A model generated the notes under the pieces. That model searched no databases and was not told the DNA's origin. It was given only the letters and a program-made list of their open reading frames with translations. From the NCBI RefSeq assembly GCF_000485595.1, contig NW_014579640.1, positions 6,628 through 27,314 of the forward strand: a stretch of 20,687 nucleotides of DNA, written 5' to 3'. Shown in pieces: positions 19,661 through 20,687 of the stretch. A program made the position numbers and the translations under genes. The DNA is from Priapulus caudatus (Eukaryota; Priapulida; Priapulimorpha; Priapulimorphida; Priapulidae). Each line of letters opens with the position of its first letter. The first letter of the stretch is position 1.

Positions 19661-19813
19661 CCCGCCCGCCCCGTCCGTCTGTCCATTCTGTCCGTCCGTC
19701 CGTCGCGTCCGTCCGTCTGTCTCGCTCCGTCCGGTCCGTCCGTCCGTCCGTCCGTCCGTCCGTCCCGTCCGTTCCGTCCGTCCTCCGTCCGCGTCCGTCC
19801 GTCCGTCCGTCCT
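19661..19813. repeat. (GTCC)n tetranucleotide array
   Basis: CCGT/GTCC units with GTCTGTCC and one-base indel interruptions; the longest clean run is at about 19738-19763. It differs from the CCAT motif by a G-to-A change at a CpG. Confidence 0.95.
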
Positions 19814-20139
19814 GAATCTATTTCCCGAAAGCCTTATTCTCTCTCCTCCCACCACATCCGCTCCCCTCTCTTTGATATTATTCACGCCGTATCTTCTCTA
19901 CCTCCACCAACTCCAGCCACTCTGTCCCTGATTTAATTTCACCTCCCGTTTCCCTTTTTCCCACCGATGTTTAAATCGGATCGATCTGACCCGCTCCAAC
20001 ACCACCCAGCGCCCCTACTTGCTTATCTTCCGCGTACCATCGGCAGCCCTGCTTCACACCGCTAGCATCGCCCATCGTTACCACACCGCACACCGTTACG
20101 CCACCTTAGCTCCTCAATCTCCATTTCCCCCGTCTCCAC
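19814..20139. other. C/T-rich unique sequence, nothing recognised
   Basis: Pyrimidine-biased but not periodic. No ORF of note was found. Confidence 0.5.
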
Positions 20140-20687
20140 CGTTCCGCTCTCCTCTCCTCCTCGCCCTCGCTTTATTCTGTCCTCTCACCCGAGTTCTCAT
20201 CATCCCCTCACCCATGTTTCCCGCCTTCCTTCCTCCTCCTCCCTGCGTGCCCATCCTCCCCCTCGCCACTCCCTCTCCTTCCTCCTCCCACCCGTTCACA
20301 TCTCGCTCCTCGCCTCCACTCTCTATCCTTCGTTTCTTCCTCCACGTCCCATCCTACCCCTCGTCCAGCTCGCTATCTTTCCCGCCGCCGCGTCCCATCC
20401 TCCCCTCGCTCCACCTCCTTCCTCCTCCTCCTCACGTTTTATCCTCCCTCGCTCAACTCTCCTCATCTTTCCCTGCTCTCCGCGTCCCATCTCCCCCCGC
20501 GCTCCACACGCTATCTTTCTCCGCCTCCACGTCCCATCTCCCTCGCTCCACTGCTCAGTCAAGTCCTCCTCCCCACGTGGTCCCATCGCTTTCCCTCCGC
20601 CGCCACCACCCTCCCTTACCTCTGGGCGTCGGCCCATCCTCCCGCCCTGCGCTCCGACTCGTCCATGCCTTCTCCTCACTCCATGCC
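20140..20687. repeat. Pyrimidine-rich minisatellite, about 11 units of about 48 bp
   Basis: A CGTCCCATCC-like anchor recurs near 20140, 20190, 20245, 20293, 20345, 20391, 20435, 20483, 20530, 20576 and 20627, followed by CTCGCTCCA and CTATCTTTC-type segments. Units are 44-55 bases long and continue to the right edge, so the array is incomplete. The best-matching units are 20345-20576. The Arg/Gly/Glu-rich minus ORFs at 20114-20299 and 20323-20679 follow from the repeat and are not supported as genes. Confidence 0.8.

Overview
This window looks like eukaryotic, animal-type non-coding DNA. It has no prokaryotic gene layout: no runs of long co-oriented ORFs, no operons, and no recognisable rRNA, tRNA or CRISPR array. 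I recognised no protein domain anywhere. Di-, tri-, tetra- and pentanucleotide arrays and two minisatellites fill about half of it, separated by unique AT-rich stretches and a CpG-rich block at about 7-11 kb. Abundant (TC)n, (TG)n, (TA)n and tetranucleotide arrays with undepleted CpG fit an arthropod such as a decapod crustacean or a hymenopteran. That taxonomic guess is weak and rests on composition only.

Left part (1-6.4 kb): a (TC)n edge; CA/CACG arrays containing three copies of one 23-base block; a (GA)n array; then about 1.7 kb of unique sequence. AT-rich stretches with hairpins, a CAT array and a 570-bp GATA array follow. About 1.4 kb of AT-rich unique DNA comes next.

Middle (6.4-11.4 kb): a CpG-rich minisatellite with units of about 39 bp; a GC-rich segment that reads like a broken coding region on the + strand (7443-8090), followed by a polyadenylation hexamer; CpG-rich sequence; a pyrimidine-rich tract; a degenerate TGCC array; unique sequence carrying one copy of a dispersed repeat; and a G-run block with two quadruplex motifs.

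Right part (11.4-20.7 kb): a 0.9-kb (TG)n array; AT-rich hairpin DNA; a pentanucleotide AATAG array; a 2.4-kb compound CCAT-to-CTAT array; unique DNA carrying the second copy of the dispersed repeat; (CT)n, (TG)n and (GTCC)n arrays; and a pyrimidine-rich minisatellite with units of about 48 bp that runs off the right edge.

No set of genes working together can be supported. The long open frames (741 aa over the CCAT/CTAT array, 407 aa over the CA/TG array) come from repeats that contain no stop codons. The observations most worth following are the two minisatellites, the broken coding region, the dispersed-repeat pair, and the compound array. Most interruptions in that array are one-base gains or losses, which may be sequence error rather than biology.
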